Below are positions 54,445 through 63,216 of a DNA stretch of 64,000 bases, one piece after another (the stretch's first letter is position 1; each line of letters opens with the position of its first letter). The stretch spans positions 417,001-481,000 of the forward strand of contig NZ_CP040463.1 in NCBI RefSeq assembly GCF_005843985.1. Direction: 5' to 3'. The notes under the pieces are model-generated. The model did not search any database. It worked only from the letters and a program-made list of their open reading frames with translations, and had not been told where the DNA came from. The position numbers and the translations under genes were made by a program. This DNA comes from Caminibacter mediatlanticus TB-2 (GTDB lineage Bacteria; Campylobacterota; Campylobacteria; Campylobacterales; Nautiliaceae).

Positions 54445-56587
54445 TGCCAAATAAAGCATCAAGCATTTGATTTATTGTGGTTATAACTTTTGCATTTGCT
54501 TGATATCCTCTTTGAAATTTTTCAAGATTTATTAACTCTTCATCAATATTTACCCCACTAATTGAATAGTATTGATTTTGGATTGATGTAAAAAGAGTTT
54601 GGGTAGTTTCTTTTTTTGAAGTAATATTTTGTGTTTGGTTTGCTAAATTTGAAGTAGTTTGTCTGTAAAATCCACTAATTGTATTTTCAATCTTTGTTCC
54701 ATTTTTATAAAAAGAGATTGTTTGAAATTGCATTTGAAGCATTTCATTTGCTACTTCATTATTTCCTTCATTTGGTGCTTTATACGCATGAATTTTGCTT
54801 GGGTCGTTTGCTAATTCTTGATTTAAATTTATATTAAATGCATTATCTCCATCAAAAAATTTATTTACTCCAAAAGCCCCACCAAAATTAACCGAATCAT
54901 TATCTAATCCTATATATGTATTTGTTTGAGATGGAGATAAAATAAATTGACCATTGAGTAGTTTAGCTGTATAGTAATCATCCACATCATTATTTGAGTT
55001 ATTGTCTTTATTATCATCTATATTTGGAGTATTGATTTGAGCAATTATTCCTTCAAGTGTAGAGTATTTTGGGTCTTTTGAATCCATATTAACGGTGATA
55101 GTCCTTCTTGCAAGTTCATTTCCATCACTACTATAAACTACTACATCAAAATTTCCATTTTCAAGAGGTATTGGAAGATTAGTTGTATTAATTTTATTAA
55201 GTGGCATATATTCAATATCTCCTAATGCAGAAAATAATAAACTTCCATCATCTTTTACTAATACATTTGGAGACTCTTTTCCATCAGGAGTTACAAATTT
55301 GATTTGACCATTTACTAATTTAGCTGTTGTAGTTGTTTTTCCATTTAATGCAGAGTTAATATCATCAATAATTTGGTTAATGCTTTTGTTTTTATCTATT
55401 GGTATTGTTATATCTTCTTGAAAGTTCCCATTATCATCATAAATATTTAAAATCATATTTCCATCTCTTACAGGATGTTTTAGAATTTTTTCAATAGTTG
55501 GAAGTGGTTTGTTTGCTAAATCAGGAGAAATACTAACAACATCATAATTTGAATCTGTTTGGACGCTTTGCTGAGCAGAGTAAGAATAAATGGAGTTAGT
55601 ACTTCTAATTAATCCTTGTGCAAGGGCATTAAGAGAAGAGAGTAAATCACCTAAATAGCCATCTTTTGGAGTTGTGTCTTCGTTAAATTCATATCCTCTA
55701 ATTTGTAATAATCCTCCAACTTCACCATCAATACTTTTTGTAATGTCTTTTAATTTAAAATCTTCTGTTTGAATAGCAATATTATTATTTCCATTAAAAT
55801 CTATCAATTTTAGCTCGTGATAAGTTTCATTGTTAAGTAAATTATATCCTCCAAGAGTTATTTGGTAATCTTTTGAATAGTCAATTGTTTCTTCACCTTG
55901 TGCATAAATTGATTGAGTATCATTTTTAAATACTTTAACTCCAAGAAGTTCTTTTAATCTTTTTTCAAGAGCATCTCTTTTGTCTCTTAGTTCATTTGCA
56001 TTTGAGATATTATTTGCTTCGTGAGAATTAATTTGTTTATTAAGATTTGCTATTTGTTTAATGATATTATTTGCTTCATCAATATTTGTTTTGATTTGTT
56101 CATTTGCTTGTTTTTGAATGTCTTTTATTTTATTAGCCAATAAATGTATAGTGTCACTTAATTTTTGTGTTTTTGAAGCTAAGTCTATTTTTGCACTACC
56201 ATCATTTGGATTACTTGCTAATGTTTGCCAGGCGTTAAAAAAATCTTTGATATCCTGAAAAAGGCCCTTATCTTCAACATCCGGAAAATAAGTTGAAATT
56301 TGCTGTAAATATTTTTCCATTGTTGAGTATTTAGATAGGTCTTGTGAGGTTTTTACCATTTGGTTAAATACAAATGTGTCAGTAATTCTATAAATTTTTG
56401 AGATATTTACTCCTGTTCCTATATCTCCTGGAATAGAATTTATAGGAGGAAGAGTAGAAAAAACCGCTCTTTCTCTAACATAATCAGGGTTTGATGCATT
56501 TGAGATATTATTTGAAGTAGTTTGAATTGCTGTTTGATGAGCATTTAGGCCGCTTAGAGCAGTTGATAATGATGATGAAATTGCCAT
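54434..56587 (-). CDS. flgK: Flagellar hook-associated protein FlgK (HAP1)
   Basis: A 717-residue hook-filament junction protein. The N-terminus SSSLSTALSGLNAHQTAIQTTSNNISNASNPDYVRE and the C-terminus SGVNIDEELINLEKFQRGYQANAKVITTINQMLDAL are the conserved coiled-coil halves of hook-associated proteins; the middle is variable, as usual. It is exported by the flagellar type III system. It follows a FlgN-like chaperone gene by two bases. Confidence 0.95.
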   Translation of the reverse strand: MAISSSLSTALSGLNAHQTAIQTTSNNISNASNPDYVRERAVFSTLPPINSIPGDIGTGVNISKIYRITDTFVFNQMVKTSQDLSKYSTMEKYLQQISTYFPDVEDKGLFQDIKDFFNAWQTLASNPNDGSAKIDLASKTQKLSDTIHLLANKIKDIQKQANEQIKTNIDEANNIIKQIANLNKQINSHEANNISNANELRDKRDALEKRLKELLGVKVFKNDTQSIYAQGEETIDYSKDYQITLGGYNLLNNETYHELKLIDFNGNNNIAIQTEDFKLKDITKSIDGEVGGLLQIRGYEFNEDTTPKDGYLGDLLSSLNALAQGLIRSTNSIYSYSAQQSVQTDSNYDVVSISPDLANKPLPTIEKILKHPVRDGNMILNIYDDNGNFQEDITIPIDKNKSINQIIDDINSALNGKTTTTAKLVNGQIKFVTPDGKESPNVLVKDDGSLLFSALGDIEYMPLNKINTTNLPIPLENGNFDVVVYSSDGNELARRTITVNMDSKDPKYSTLEGIIAQINTPNIDDNKDNNSNNDVDDYYTAKLLNGQFILSPSQTNTYIGLDNDSVNFGGAFGVNKFFDGDNAFNINLNQELANDPSKIHAYKAPNEGNNEVANEMLQMQFQTISFYKNGTKIENTISGFYRQTTSNLANQTQNITSKKETTQTLFTSIQNQYYSISGVNIDEELINLEKFQRGYQANAKVITTINQMLDALFGIKQ
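54439..54464. terminator. Bidirectional hairpin between convergent genes
   Basis: GCTTGATGC (54439-54447) pairs perfectly with GCATCAAGC (54456-54464) around an 8-base loop. The stop codons of the acidic gene (54442-54444) and flgK (54434-54436) are in or beside it, so it can end both transcripts. Confidence 0.6.
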
Positions 56588-56589
56588 TG

Positions 56590-57003
56590 TTAAGCCTTTA
56601 AATGAATTTTTGCATCAAAGCAACTGTTTTTTTGTGAATAGTCTATTTGTTTTTCATTTTTTATTTTTGAGACAAGCGTATTATAAAAATTAGCAACACT
56701 TAGAGCTAATTTTGAAAAATGTTTATGCAAAGAGTAAAATTCATTTAATTTTTCTCTAAAATCATTAAATGCTATCTCTTCTTCTTTGGAAAAAATTTCT
56801 TCAATTGGTTTGTTTCTGTTAATTAATATATTGTCTATATCATTTTTTAAACGATAAAATTTTTGTGCAAATTCCTCTTTTTTTAGAGTATTTGAAAAAA
56901 CCGCATCGTGATTTGCTATTTTTATATTTTTTATATCTTCTTTTGTTAAGAAGATTAATTCCTCTAAAACTTTTATTGCTTCCTTTATTTTTGTAAGTAA
57001 CAT
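56590..57003 (-). CDS. flgN: FlgN-like flagellar export chaperone
   Basis: A 137-residue, highly helical charged protein. It lies between flgM and flgK, the usual place of the FlgN chaperone for FlgK and FlgL. The repeated heptad-like pattern (IKEAIKVLEELIFLTKEDIKNIK) and the length fit that family, although sequence identity is low in this group. AAGGAGA precedes ATG. It ends two bases before flgK, so coupled translation with its probable client is likely. Confidence 0.75.
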   Translation of the reverse strand: MLLTKIKEAIKVLEELIFLTKEDIKNIKIANHDAVFSNTLKKEEFAQKFYRLKNDIDNILINRNKPIEEIFSKEEEIAFNDFREKLNEFYSLHKHFSKLALSVANFYNTLVSKIKNEKQIDYSQKNSCFDAKIHLKA

Positions 57004-57021
57004 ATTTTCTCCTTAAAAGAG

Positions 57022-57216
57022 CTATTTCATTAAAGCCTTTGCCATAGCTATTGCTGTTTTATGAATATCTATTTTATAAGTGCCATTTTCTAAGGCTTTT
57101 TTAATCTCTTCTACTTTTGATATTTTTTCTGTCTTATTTACTTCTGATAAATTTTCATTTTTGTTATAATTTGTTTGTATAAATGCATAATTATTTAATT
57201 GAACTTTTTTAATCAT
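57022..57216 (-). CDS. flgM: Anti-sigma-28 factor FlgM
   Basis: A 64-residue small protein. KVEEIKKALENGTYKIDIHKTAIAMAKAL is the sigma-28-binding C-terminal helix motif of FlgM; the N-terminal half is disordered-looking, as in the family. It blocks FliA until exported through the finished hook. A possible sigma-28 promoter lies upstream (57258-57284), and flgN follows. Confidence 0.88.
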   Translation of the reverse strand: MIKKVQLNNYAFIQTNYNKNENLSEVNKTEKISKVEEIKKALENGTYKIDIHKTAIAMAKALMK

Positions 57217-57257
57217 TTTAGCCTTCTTTTATTAAGGATTTTGTTATATATCCTTAT

Positions 57258-57284
57258 ATATCGACATTTATATCTTATCTTTTA
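57258..57284 (-). promoter_or_regulatory. Candidate sigma-28 (FliA) promoter of flgM
   Basis: Read on the minus strand, TAAAAGAT (57284-57277) and CGATAT (57263-57258) are 13 bases apart. The order resembles the flagellar sigma-28 consensus (TAAA...CGAT) known in Campylobacterota; the spacing is 1-2 bases long. It partly overlaps the end of flgJ. A FliA site here would fit FlgM feedback. Confidence 0.45.
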
Positions 57285-57540
57285 GGTAATTAAATAAAAG
57301 CTCTGAATATCCAAAATTTCCACTCATTTTATCAGCTAATGTTTCTTGATACATTGATTTATAAATTTTTTCACCAGGAGTTTTTGGAAAAAGTTCATTT
57401 TTTGAATCCATTGCTTCTTTTAAAAAAAATCTTAAAATTTCAGCTTCAAATTTGTCACATTCCATTTTTAATCTTTCTAAATTTTTTGTTTTTGTAAAGG
57501 ATACTTTATTTTGATAATTTGCAATATTTGTAATATCCAT
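57268..57540 (-). CDS. flgJ: FlgJ-like rod protein (N-terminal domain only)
   Basis: A 90-residue protein corresponding to the rod-binding half of FlgJ: ECDKFEAEILRFFLKEAMDS, FPKTPGEKIYKSMYQETLADKMS and GFGYSEL-like (GNFGYSELLFNYL). The muramidase half is absent, as in other Campylobacterota. I chose ATG 57540, after AAGGAGAA; longer in-frame codons overlap flgI without a ribosome-binding site. It follows flgI by about 10 bases. Confidence 0.85.
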   Translation of the reverse strand: MDITNIANYQNKVSFTKTKNLERLKMECDKFEAEILRFFLKEAMDSKNELFPKTPGEKIYKSMYQETLADKMSGNFGYSELLFNYLKDKI

Positions 57541-57550
57541 AAAATTCTCC

Positions 57551-58504
57551 TTAATTAATAATAATTTTTGCATTTAAAGCATTTGATGCTCTTAAATTTT
57601 CTAAAATAGCTATCACATCTTGTGGCGTTGCTTTTACTTTTTGTAAATTTTGAGTTAATTCTAAAACACTTGTTTTTTTATCGATTCTAATCGTAAAATT
57701 CCCATACATAATAACTACTGGGTCAATTGTTATATTACTTCCAGCAACAACTGTTCCAGTTCTTTCATCAATAACTACAATATTCTCTTTTGGAATAGAT
57801 ATTGGTAGAGTTTGAATTTTTGCTAAAAATTCTGGCATTGAAAGATTTGCTGGTTTTTTTAATTTAACAGTTCTAGGATCAATTGCAATTGCAACTTGCT
57901 GTTTATAGTATTTATTTATTATGTTTTGAACCTTTATTGCTAAATTAAAATCACTCTTTTTAAGAGATAATGTTGCAAAATTTTGATGATAAATATCCCA
58001 TACAACAGACCTCTCAACAGTTGCACCATTTATAACTTTAACTGTTGTAGTGAAGTGTTTTTGTTTTTTACCGCCTTTTAAATTAAATCCTCCAATAGTA
58101 ATAGGGCCTTGTGCTAAGGCATAAATTTTACCATTAACTCCTTTTAAAGGTGTTATTAATAATACTCCTCCTTCAAGAGATTTAGCATCTCCAATTGATG
58201 AAACTGTTACATCAAGCTTATCTCCTTCTCTTGCAAAAGGAGGCAAGGTAGCAGTTACCATAACAGCAGCAACATTTTTTGATTTTATATCTTTTGGGTC
58301 AAGTTTAACATTTACATTTTTAAGTAGGTTTGAAAGAGTTTGGTTTGTAAATTTGGAAGATGAATCTCCACTTCCTTTAAGTCCTACTACTAAGCCATAG
58401 CCTATTAATTGGTTACTTCTAACTCCAACAATATTTGAGATATCTTTAATTGTTTGAGAAAATAAAAAAGTACTAAAAATTATTAGAATTAAAACTTTTT
58501 GCAT
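57551..58504 (-). CDS. flgI: Flagellar P-ring protein FlgI
   Basis: A 317-residue periplasmic protein with signal peptide MQKVLILIIFSTFLFSQ. IKDISNIVGVRSNQLIGYGLVVGLKGSGDSS is a diagnostic start, and VVIDERTGTVVAGSNITIDPVV and TPQDVIAILENLRASNAL occur near the end. It forms the P ring around the rod. I chose ATG 58504 since AAAAAGG lies just upstream. It starts the flgI-flgJ-flgM-flgN-flgK run, with a sigma-54-type site at 58528-58543. Confidence 0.95.
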   Translation of the reverse strand: MQKVLILIIFSTFLFSQTIKDISNIVGVRSNQLIGYGLVVGLKGSGDSSSKFTNQTLSNLLKNVNVKLDPKDIKSKNVAAVMVTATLPPFAREGDKLDVTVSSIGDAKSLEGGVLLITPLKGVNGKIYALAQGPITIGGFNLKGGKKQKHFTTTVKVINGATVERSVVWDIYHQNFATLSLKKSDFNLAIKVQNIINKYYKQQVAIAIDPRTVKLKKPANLSMPEFLAKIQTLPISIPKENIVVIDERTGTVVAGSNITIDPVVIMYGNFTIRIDKKTSVLELTQNLQKVKATPQDVIAILENLRASNALNAKIIIN

Positions 58505-58532
58505 TTTGCTGCCTTTTTTAATTGGCAGCAAA
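58505..58532. promoter_or_regulatory. 9-bp inverted repeat before flgI
   Basis: TTTGCTGCC (58505-58513) is the exact complement of GGCAGCAAA (58524-58532). It lies between the acyltransferase stop and flgI and overlaps the sigma-54 -12 element. On the flgI strand no T run follows, so it is not a normal terminator. It may be an operator or fold in read-through RNA and mask the flgI ribosome-binding site. Confidence 0.45.
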
Positions 58533-58543
58533 AATCATTCCAA
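58528..58543 (-). promoter_or_regulatory. Candidate sigma-54 promoter of the flagellar cluster
   Basis: On the minus strand TTGGAATGATTTTTGC has GG and GC exactly ten bases apart, as in -24/-12 promoters. Rod, ring and hook genes are RpoN-dependent in characterised Campylobacterota. The start would fall about 12 bases before flgI. Confidence 0.5.
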
Positions 58544-58544
58544 A

Positions 58545-60236
58545 TTAATTAATATATCTTTTTTTCTTTTTTTCTTTCATATAATCCAAATTTGCTACAA
58601 TAAAACTATCTACACAATTAAAATTTTCATCTACATTAAAACTAACAAAATCAATTCCTTCATCTTCGAATAACTCTGGATATTGTTTATAAAGTGTTGG
58701 AATTGTTAAATGTTGAGATTTTAATAGATTTCTTAATTTTAAAAAATCTTCTTTTTTATTATTTAAATCAAAAAATTCTTTTATTTCCTTCTCTTCTTCT
58801 TTTGTGATAATAAAAGGGTTTTTAGGACTTACTAAATTACTTTGTTTAGAATAATAATTTTTATAAAAATAGATAATTAAGTTTTGAGCAAATTTTGGAT
58901 ACATATTACTAATGCTAACAGGTCCAAAAAGATATTTAATATTAGGATTTGCTTTTAGGTATTTTCCAATTCCTTGCCATAAATAATCAAGAGCTCTTGT
59001 ATTCCAATATTTTGGTTGAATAAAGCTTCTTCCAAGTTCAATACCTTTTTGTAAAATAGGGATAAAATTATCATTATATTCAAATAGAGTATTAGTATAA
59101 AAACCTTCTTTTGAGTAATTTTTATAAACAAATTCCCCCTCAGCAATTCTATAACTTCCAATTATTTCTAAATTTTCTTCATCCCATAAAATAATATGTT
59201 TATAATATGTGTCATATTTGTCTATATCTCTTTTGTGGCCACTACCTTCTCCAACTTTTCTAAATGAAACTTCTCTTAATCTTCCAATCTCTCTCATAAT
59301 TGGTGAATCAGGTGAATATGTAAAAAGATATATTGATTTATTATCATTTGTTTTACCAAGGAGAGTAGCATTTTTTAACTCTTCTTTTAATAATATTTTA
59401 TTTTCAGGATGAGCTATTGGGTTTTGTGTTTTAAACAATCCTTTTTTATTTTTCCCAATCAAATAAATGTGTTTTCTAAAAAGATTTGCCATAACTTTAT
59501 TTTTAAAGTTTATACTTGCATAATCTTCATATGCAATCAATTTACCAATTTTAAGCTCTATATTTTTATCTTTTTGTTTAAAAATTTCTCTAATTAATAA
59601 AAATGATGAAATTGGTTTATTAATTGCAGAAATGGTATAAAAAGTTTTTGAATTTTTTGCTTTAATGAATACTGGCAGAATTGGTGATTTAGTTTTTTTT
59701 GCAAGTTGTAAAAATCCCTTTTTCCATTTGCCATCTTTTATTCCACTTAAAGTTAGTCTTGATACTTCACCTGCTGGGAAAATTATTACCGCTTCTTCAT
59801 TATTTAAACTATCAATTATTTTAGAAATACTTTTTTTGGAAGCTTTTTTATCTAAGATATCTACATCTAAAATTAAATCTTTTAGAGGTTTAATTTCTTT
59901 TAGAATAGAATTTGCTACTATTTTTACATCTTTTCTTATTTTTTTCACTAAATGAATTAGAGCTAATGAATCAAGACCTGCTAATGGATGATTAGCAACT
60001 ATTACCACTCTACCATTTGTTGGAATGTTTTCAATTTCGCTATTTGATACTTTATAATCAAAATTTAATTCTTCAAAGATTTTTTCAATAAACTCTATTG
60101 GACTTAGATGAGAATTTTCTTCTAAAAATTGATTGACTTCTTTTTCTTTTAAAAGTTTTTTTATTGCTATTGTAAAAGGTTTGTTTATTGGAGAATTTTT
60201 TATTTTTTTTGGAATTGTTTTATCAAAATCTATCAT
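58545..60236 (-). CDS. Bifunctional acyltransferase, OlsF-like
   Basis: A 563-residue protein with two parts. The first 270 residues form a PlsC/lysophospholipid acyltransferase: VANHPLAGLDSLALIHL (N82, H83 and D89) and VIIFPAGEVSRLTLSG. From about 285 a GNAT-like acyl-ACP acyltransferase of the OlsB type begins: SPIMREIGRLREVSFRKVGEG, IIGSYRIAEG and ELGRSFIQPKYW. This layout matches OlsF, which makes ornithine or other aminolipids in both steps. The substrate amino acid cannot be read. It is separated from flgI by 40 bases. Confidence 0.85.
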   Translation of the reverse strand: MIDFDKTIPKKIKNSPINKPFTIAIKKLLKEKEVNQFLEENSHLSPIEFIEKIFEELNFDYKVSNSEIENIPTNGRVVIVANHPLAGLDSLALIHLVKKIRKDVKIVANSILKEIKPLKDLILDVDILDKKASKKSISKIIDSLNNEEAVIIFPAGEVSRLTLSGIKDGKWKKGFLQLAKKTKSPILPVFIKAKNSKTFYTISAINKPISSFLLIREIFKQKDKNIELKIGKLIAYEDYASINFKNKVMANLFRKHIYLIGKNKKGLFKTQNPIAHPENKILLKEELKNATLLGKTNDNKSIYLFTYSPDSPIMREIGRLREVSFRKVGEGSGHKRDIDKYDTYYKHIILWDEENLEIIGSYRIAEGEFVYKNYSKEGFYTNTLFEYNDNFIPILQKGIELGRSFIQPKYWNTRALDYLWQGIGKYLKANPNIKYLFGPVSISNMYPKFAQNLIIYFYKNYYSKQSNLVSPKNPFIITKEEEKEIKEFFDLNNKKEDFLKLRNLLKSQHLTIPTLYKQYPELFEDEGIDFVSFNVDENFNCVDSFIVANLDYMKEKKKKRYIN

Positions 60237-60297
60237 TAGTAATACCTTTAAAGTTTGGTACTACTAATGATATAAAATTAAGATAACAAATAAGTAA

Positions 60298-61554
60298 CTA
60301 ATCAATATATCTAACTATTAATTTTCCATCTTTTTCATAAAAATCATATACATTTTTTTCAAGTTTTAATTCTTCAATAAAGTTCTTATCAAATTTTTCA
60401 TATTCTACAACTTTGAATTTTTGAATTGGTTTCATTGATAGTAAAGCTATTATCCAAATAATCCCTACAATTGTTGCAATAATTAAAAATGTTTTTAACA
60501 TTGAATGTTTTAGAAAATATCCAGCAACTGCTCCACCTAAGAAAATTCCTAAATATTGAATAGTATTTGAAATAGATAAAGCTGTTGCTTTTTGGGAAGC
60601 AAAAGCTACTTTACTTACAAAGCTTTGAAGGACAGGTTCGAGTAGATTAAATCCAAAGAAAAATATTATCACTCCAAGTTGAGCAATAAAATAGTTATTT
60701 AGTTGATATCCAATTAAAAATAAGATAAGAGCAGTGGTAATAGATATAGCTGATAAAATAAATACTAATTTTCCTTTTCCTTTTTTCTCAGCCAAAATTG
60801 CACCAAGAGGCAGAGCAAAAAATCCAAAGATAAGTGCTGGGATATAAACCTTCCAAAGTTCAGTTTTTAAATAACCAAATTTTTGTGTAAAAATTAAAGG
60901 GATAAGTAAGAAAAATGTACTCATTAATCCTTTTTGCATAAACCCAGAAAAAAATAGTTTTAATAGCTCTTTATTTGTTATTATCTCTTTTAGAGACGCT
61001 TTTTGCATATGATGAGTTATTTTAGGAGGATTTGGGATTTTTGTTAGTGTTATAAAAATAGAAATTAAAGCTAAGATAGCAGTTAATAAAAATAATTTAT
61101 CAACTCCATATTTAGCACCAATTGTAGGCCCAAGTATCATAGACAAAGCAAAACTAAGAGCAATAAATTGTCCCATTCTTGCAAATGCTTTTGCACGGGT
61201 ATTTTCATCTGTTAAATCAGAAATATATGCAAGTATAACTCCTCCAATAGCACCAGCGCCTTGAAGAAGCCTACCAAAAATTAGCATATAAATATTAGTA
61301 GAAAAAGCACAAACTATACTCCCAAGAAAAAGTAAAAAAAGTCCAAAAACTAAAATTATTTTTTTATTGTATTTATCTGCAAGTTTCCCAAAAGGAATTT
61401 GTAAAAAAACTTGTGATAATGCATATGCTCCAAGAGCAATACCAACACTAAATTCAGTAGCACCTGTTAAATGCATTGCATAAATTGCAAGTACTGGCAT
61501 TACAATAAAAAGACCTAAAAAACGAATTGCCATAAGTAAGCTTAAATAAATCAT
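60298..61554 (-). CDS. MFS transporter
   Basis: A 418-residue major-facilitator transporter with about twelve hydrophobic helices. GKLADKYNKKIILVFGLFLLFLGS is the loop 2-3 motif and RLLQGAGAIGGVILAYISDLT the helix 4-5 region. A charged tail of about 50 residues follows the last helix. The substrate is unknown. It is 62 bases from the acyltransferase gene and divergent from the lipoprotein gene. Confidence 0.9.
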   Translation of the reverse strand: MIYLSLLMAIRFLGLFIVMPVLAIYAMHLTGATEFSVGIALGAYALSQVFLQIPFGKLADKYNKKIILVFGLFLLFLGSIVCAFSTNIYMLIFGRLLQGAGAIGGVILAYISDLTDENTRAKAFARMGQFIALSFALSMILGPTIGAKYGVDKLFLLTAILALISIFITLTKIPNPPKITHHMQKASLKEIITNKELLKLFFSGFMQKGLMSTFFLLIPLIFTQKFGYLKTELWKVYIPALIFGFFALPLGAILAEKKGKGKLVFILSAISITTALILFLIGYQLNNYFIAQLGVIIFFFGFNLLEPVLQSFVSKVAFASQKATALSISNTIQYLGIFLGGAVAGYFLKHSMLKTFLIIATIVGIIWIIALLSMKPIQKFKVVEYEKFDKNFIEELKLEKNVYDFYEKDGKLIVRYID

Positions 61555-61646
61555 CGAAGACCTTTTGAAAATTTTTTTGAAATTATACTTAAGAATTCTT
61601 AAAAATAATCGATATTGTTTATGTAAAAAATGATAAAGGAATAAAA

Positions 61647-63200
61647 ATGATAAAAATAAAATACCTGACTCTAAGTATTGTTGGAGCAGCTTTTATTGGA
61701 TGTGGTGGAGGAGGTGGCACTACATCAACAACTATTGATAAAACTGTAACAGGAAGTGTTGAAGCGAGTTATTTAAAAAATGTAAAAGTTTGTGTCAAAG
61801 ATAGTGAAATTTGTACTTTAACTGATTCACAAGGTAAATTTAAATTACCTGTTGAGTATCCAATTGCAGTTGATTTATATATTGGTGAAAATAAACTTGG
61901 TAGTGTGGATATTACAAGTAGAGATTTTGAAATTACCCCAAGTATACTTGCAGATGCAAATGTGAGTTTAAGTGGATATTTAGGTGCGTTTTTACATTTT
62001 GCATCTACAGGTAAATTAAATACAACTTATTGTGATATGAATAATATCAAAAATTTAGAATTAAATGCAAATGGTAATACTATAATTGAAAAATTAAAAA
62101 ATTATTCTTATAAAGATGGAAATTTAACTTTTAGAGTTAATGATAAAAACTATACAATTACTTTTAATGATGTGGATTATTATATCACTTCAAATCCTTT
62201 AAAAGCTGGCATTAAAGATATTGAATATGGTGGTGCAGCAACAGTTGGTGATTATGTTAATTTTAATTTAGATTATCATAACAAAAAAATAGCTTTTAAA
62301 TTTAGAGGAAAAGTTTTAAACAATTATCAAAAAAGTGTAGGAATTTATGATTTATATAAAAATATGTTTTTTATTGGAGATGATGCAAGTTCATTTTTCT
62401 TTGTAACAAGAGGTATTATGGTATCAAAAATAGTAAATTCAAAAGGTAGTTTTGATACTATTACTATTCCGTCAAATTATAGAAAATTAACAGTTAATGA
62501 TATTTCAAAAACATATAATGTTATGGTAAAAGGTTTAAATTTAAACAATGACTATTATAATGCATTTGTTAATATTACTTTAAATCCAGATAAAACGTAT
62601 TTAATGTTTGTAAAAACTTTGGATAATAATAATTTAGCTTTAAGTTTTACTGGAAAATGGGAATTAGATAATGAAAATAGAGTGGTAGTTTATAACAATA
62701 ATAATGAGCCATTTTTGTATTTAAAAATTAAAAAAGGTTATTATAAAAACATTTTAGTTTTAGATGGTATTAATGGTGGATTTGGTTTAGGAGTGGAAGC
62801 AAAAGATATTACAAAAAATGATTTAAAAACATATTACTATTTAAATATTCAACCAATCAATTCTCAAACAACAAAAGTTTGTTTTGGTTATTCTACTGAA
62901 AAAATGGTTGATACTAATAAAATAGAAATTAAAGAAACTGACCAAAAATGTATGATTGCAAGAAGTTATACAAGTCAAGGAGTAATTACATTTGAGCAAG
63001 TTCCTGTAAGTTCGCAAAGAGTTTATGTTCAAACTATAAATCCAACATTTAATATAAATGGACAAGATATAAAACTATCAGGAATTGCCGTAGATAATAA
63101 TCAAATTTCAATTATTGATGGAGATAATGGACTTTATATAAATTATTCATTTGACCTAAATAAATCAGGTTCAATTGGTTCAGATAGAGGATTAAATTAA
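61647..63200 (+). CDS. Predicted lipoprotein of unknown function
   Basis: A 517-residue exported lipoprotein. The signal IKYLTLSIVGAAFIGC has the lipid-attachment Cys at residue 19, followed by five glycines and a Thr/Ser linker. VEASYLKNVKVCVKDSEICTLTDSQGKFKLP resembles a carboxypeptidase-regulatory-like beta-sandwich. The rest is rich in Asn, Tyr, Lys and beta strands, with no known motif. It is probably on the cell surface or outer membrane. Its stop codon lies in a 26-bp palindrome shared with the convergent PHP gene. Confidence 0.75.
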   Translation: MIKIKYLTLSIVGAAFIGCGGGGGTTSTTIDKTVTGSVEASYLKNVKVCVKDSEICTLTDSQGKFKLPVEYPIAVDLYIGENKLGSVDITSRDFEITPSILADANVSLSGYLGAFLHFASTGKLNTTYCDMNNIKNLELNANGNTIIEKLKNYSYKDGNLTFRVNDKNYTITFNDVDYYITSNPLKAGIKDIEYGGAATVGDYVNFNLDYHNKKIAFKFRGKVLNNYQKSVGIYDLYKNMFFIGDDASSFFFVTRGIMVSKIVNSKGSFDTITIPSNYRKLTVNDISKTYNVMVKGLNLNNDYYNAFVNITLNPDKTYLMFVKTLDNNNLALSFTGKWELDNENRVVVYNNNNEPFLYLKIKKGYYKNILVLDGINGGFGLGVEAKDITKNDLKTYYYLNIQPINSQTTKVCFGYSTEKMVDTNKIEIKETDQKCMIARSYTSQGVITFEQVPVSSQRVYVQTINPTFNINGQDIKLSGIAVDNNQISIIDGDNGLYINYSFDLNKSGSIGSDRGLN

Positions 63201-63216
63201 TTTAATCCTCTCTTTT
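63186..63216. terminator. Palindromic terminator encoding the ends of two convergent genes
   Basis: A perfect 26-bp palindrome (63186-63211), whose left half is AGAGGATTAAATT, contains both stop codons (63198-63200 on + and 63192-63194 on -). On the plus strand CTTTTT follows, as for a Rho-independent terminator. Both genes end in codons read from the palindrome. Confidence 0.7.
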
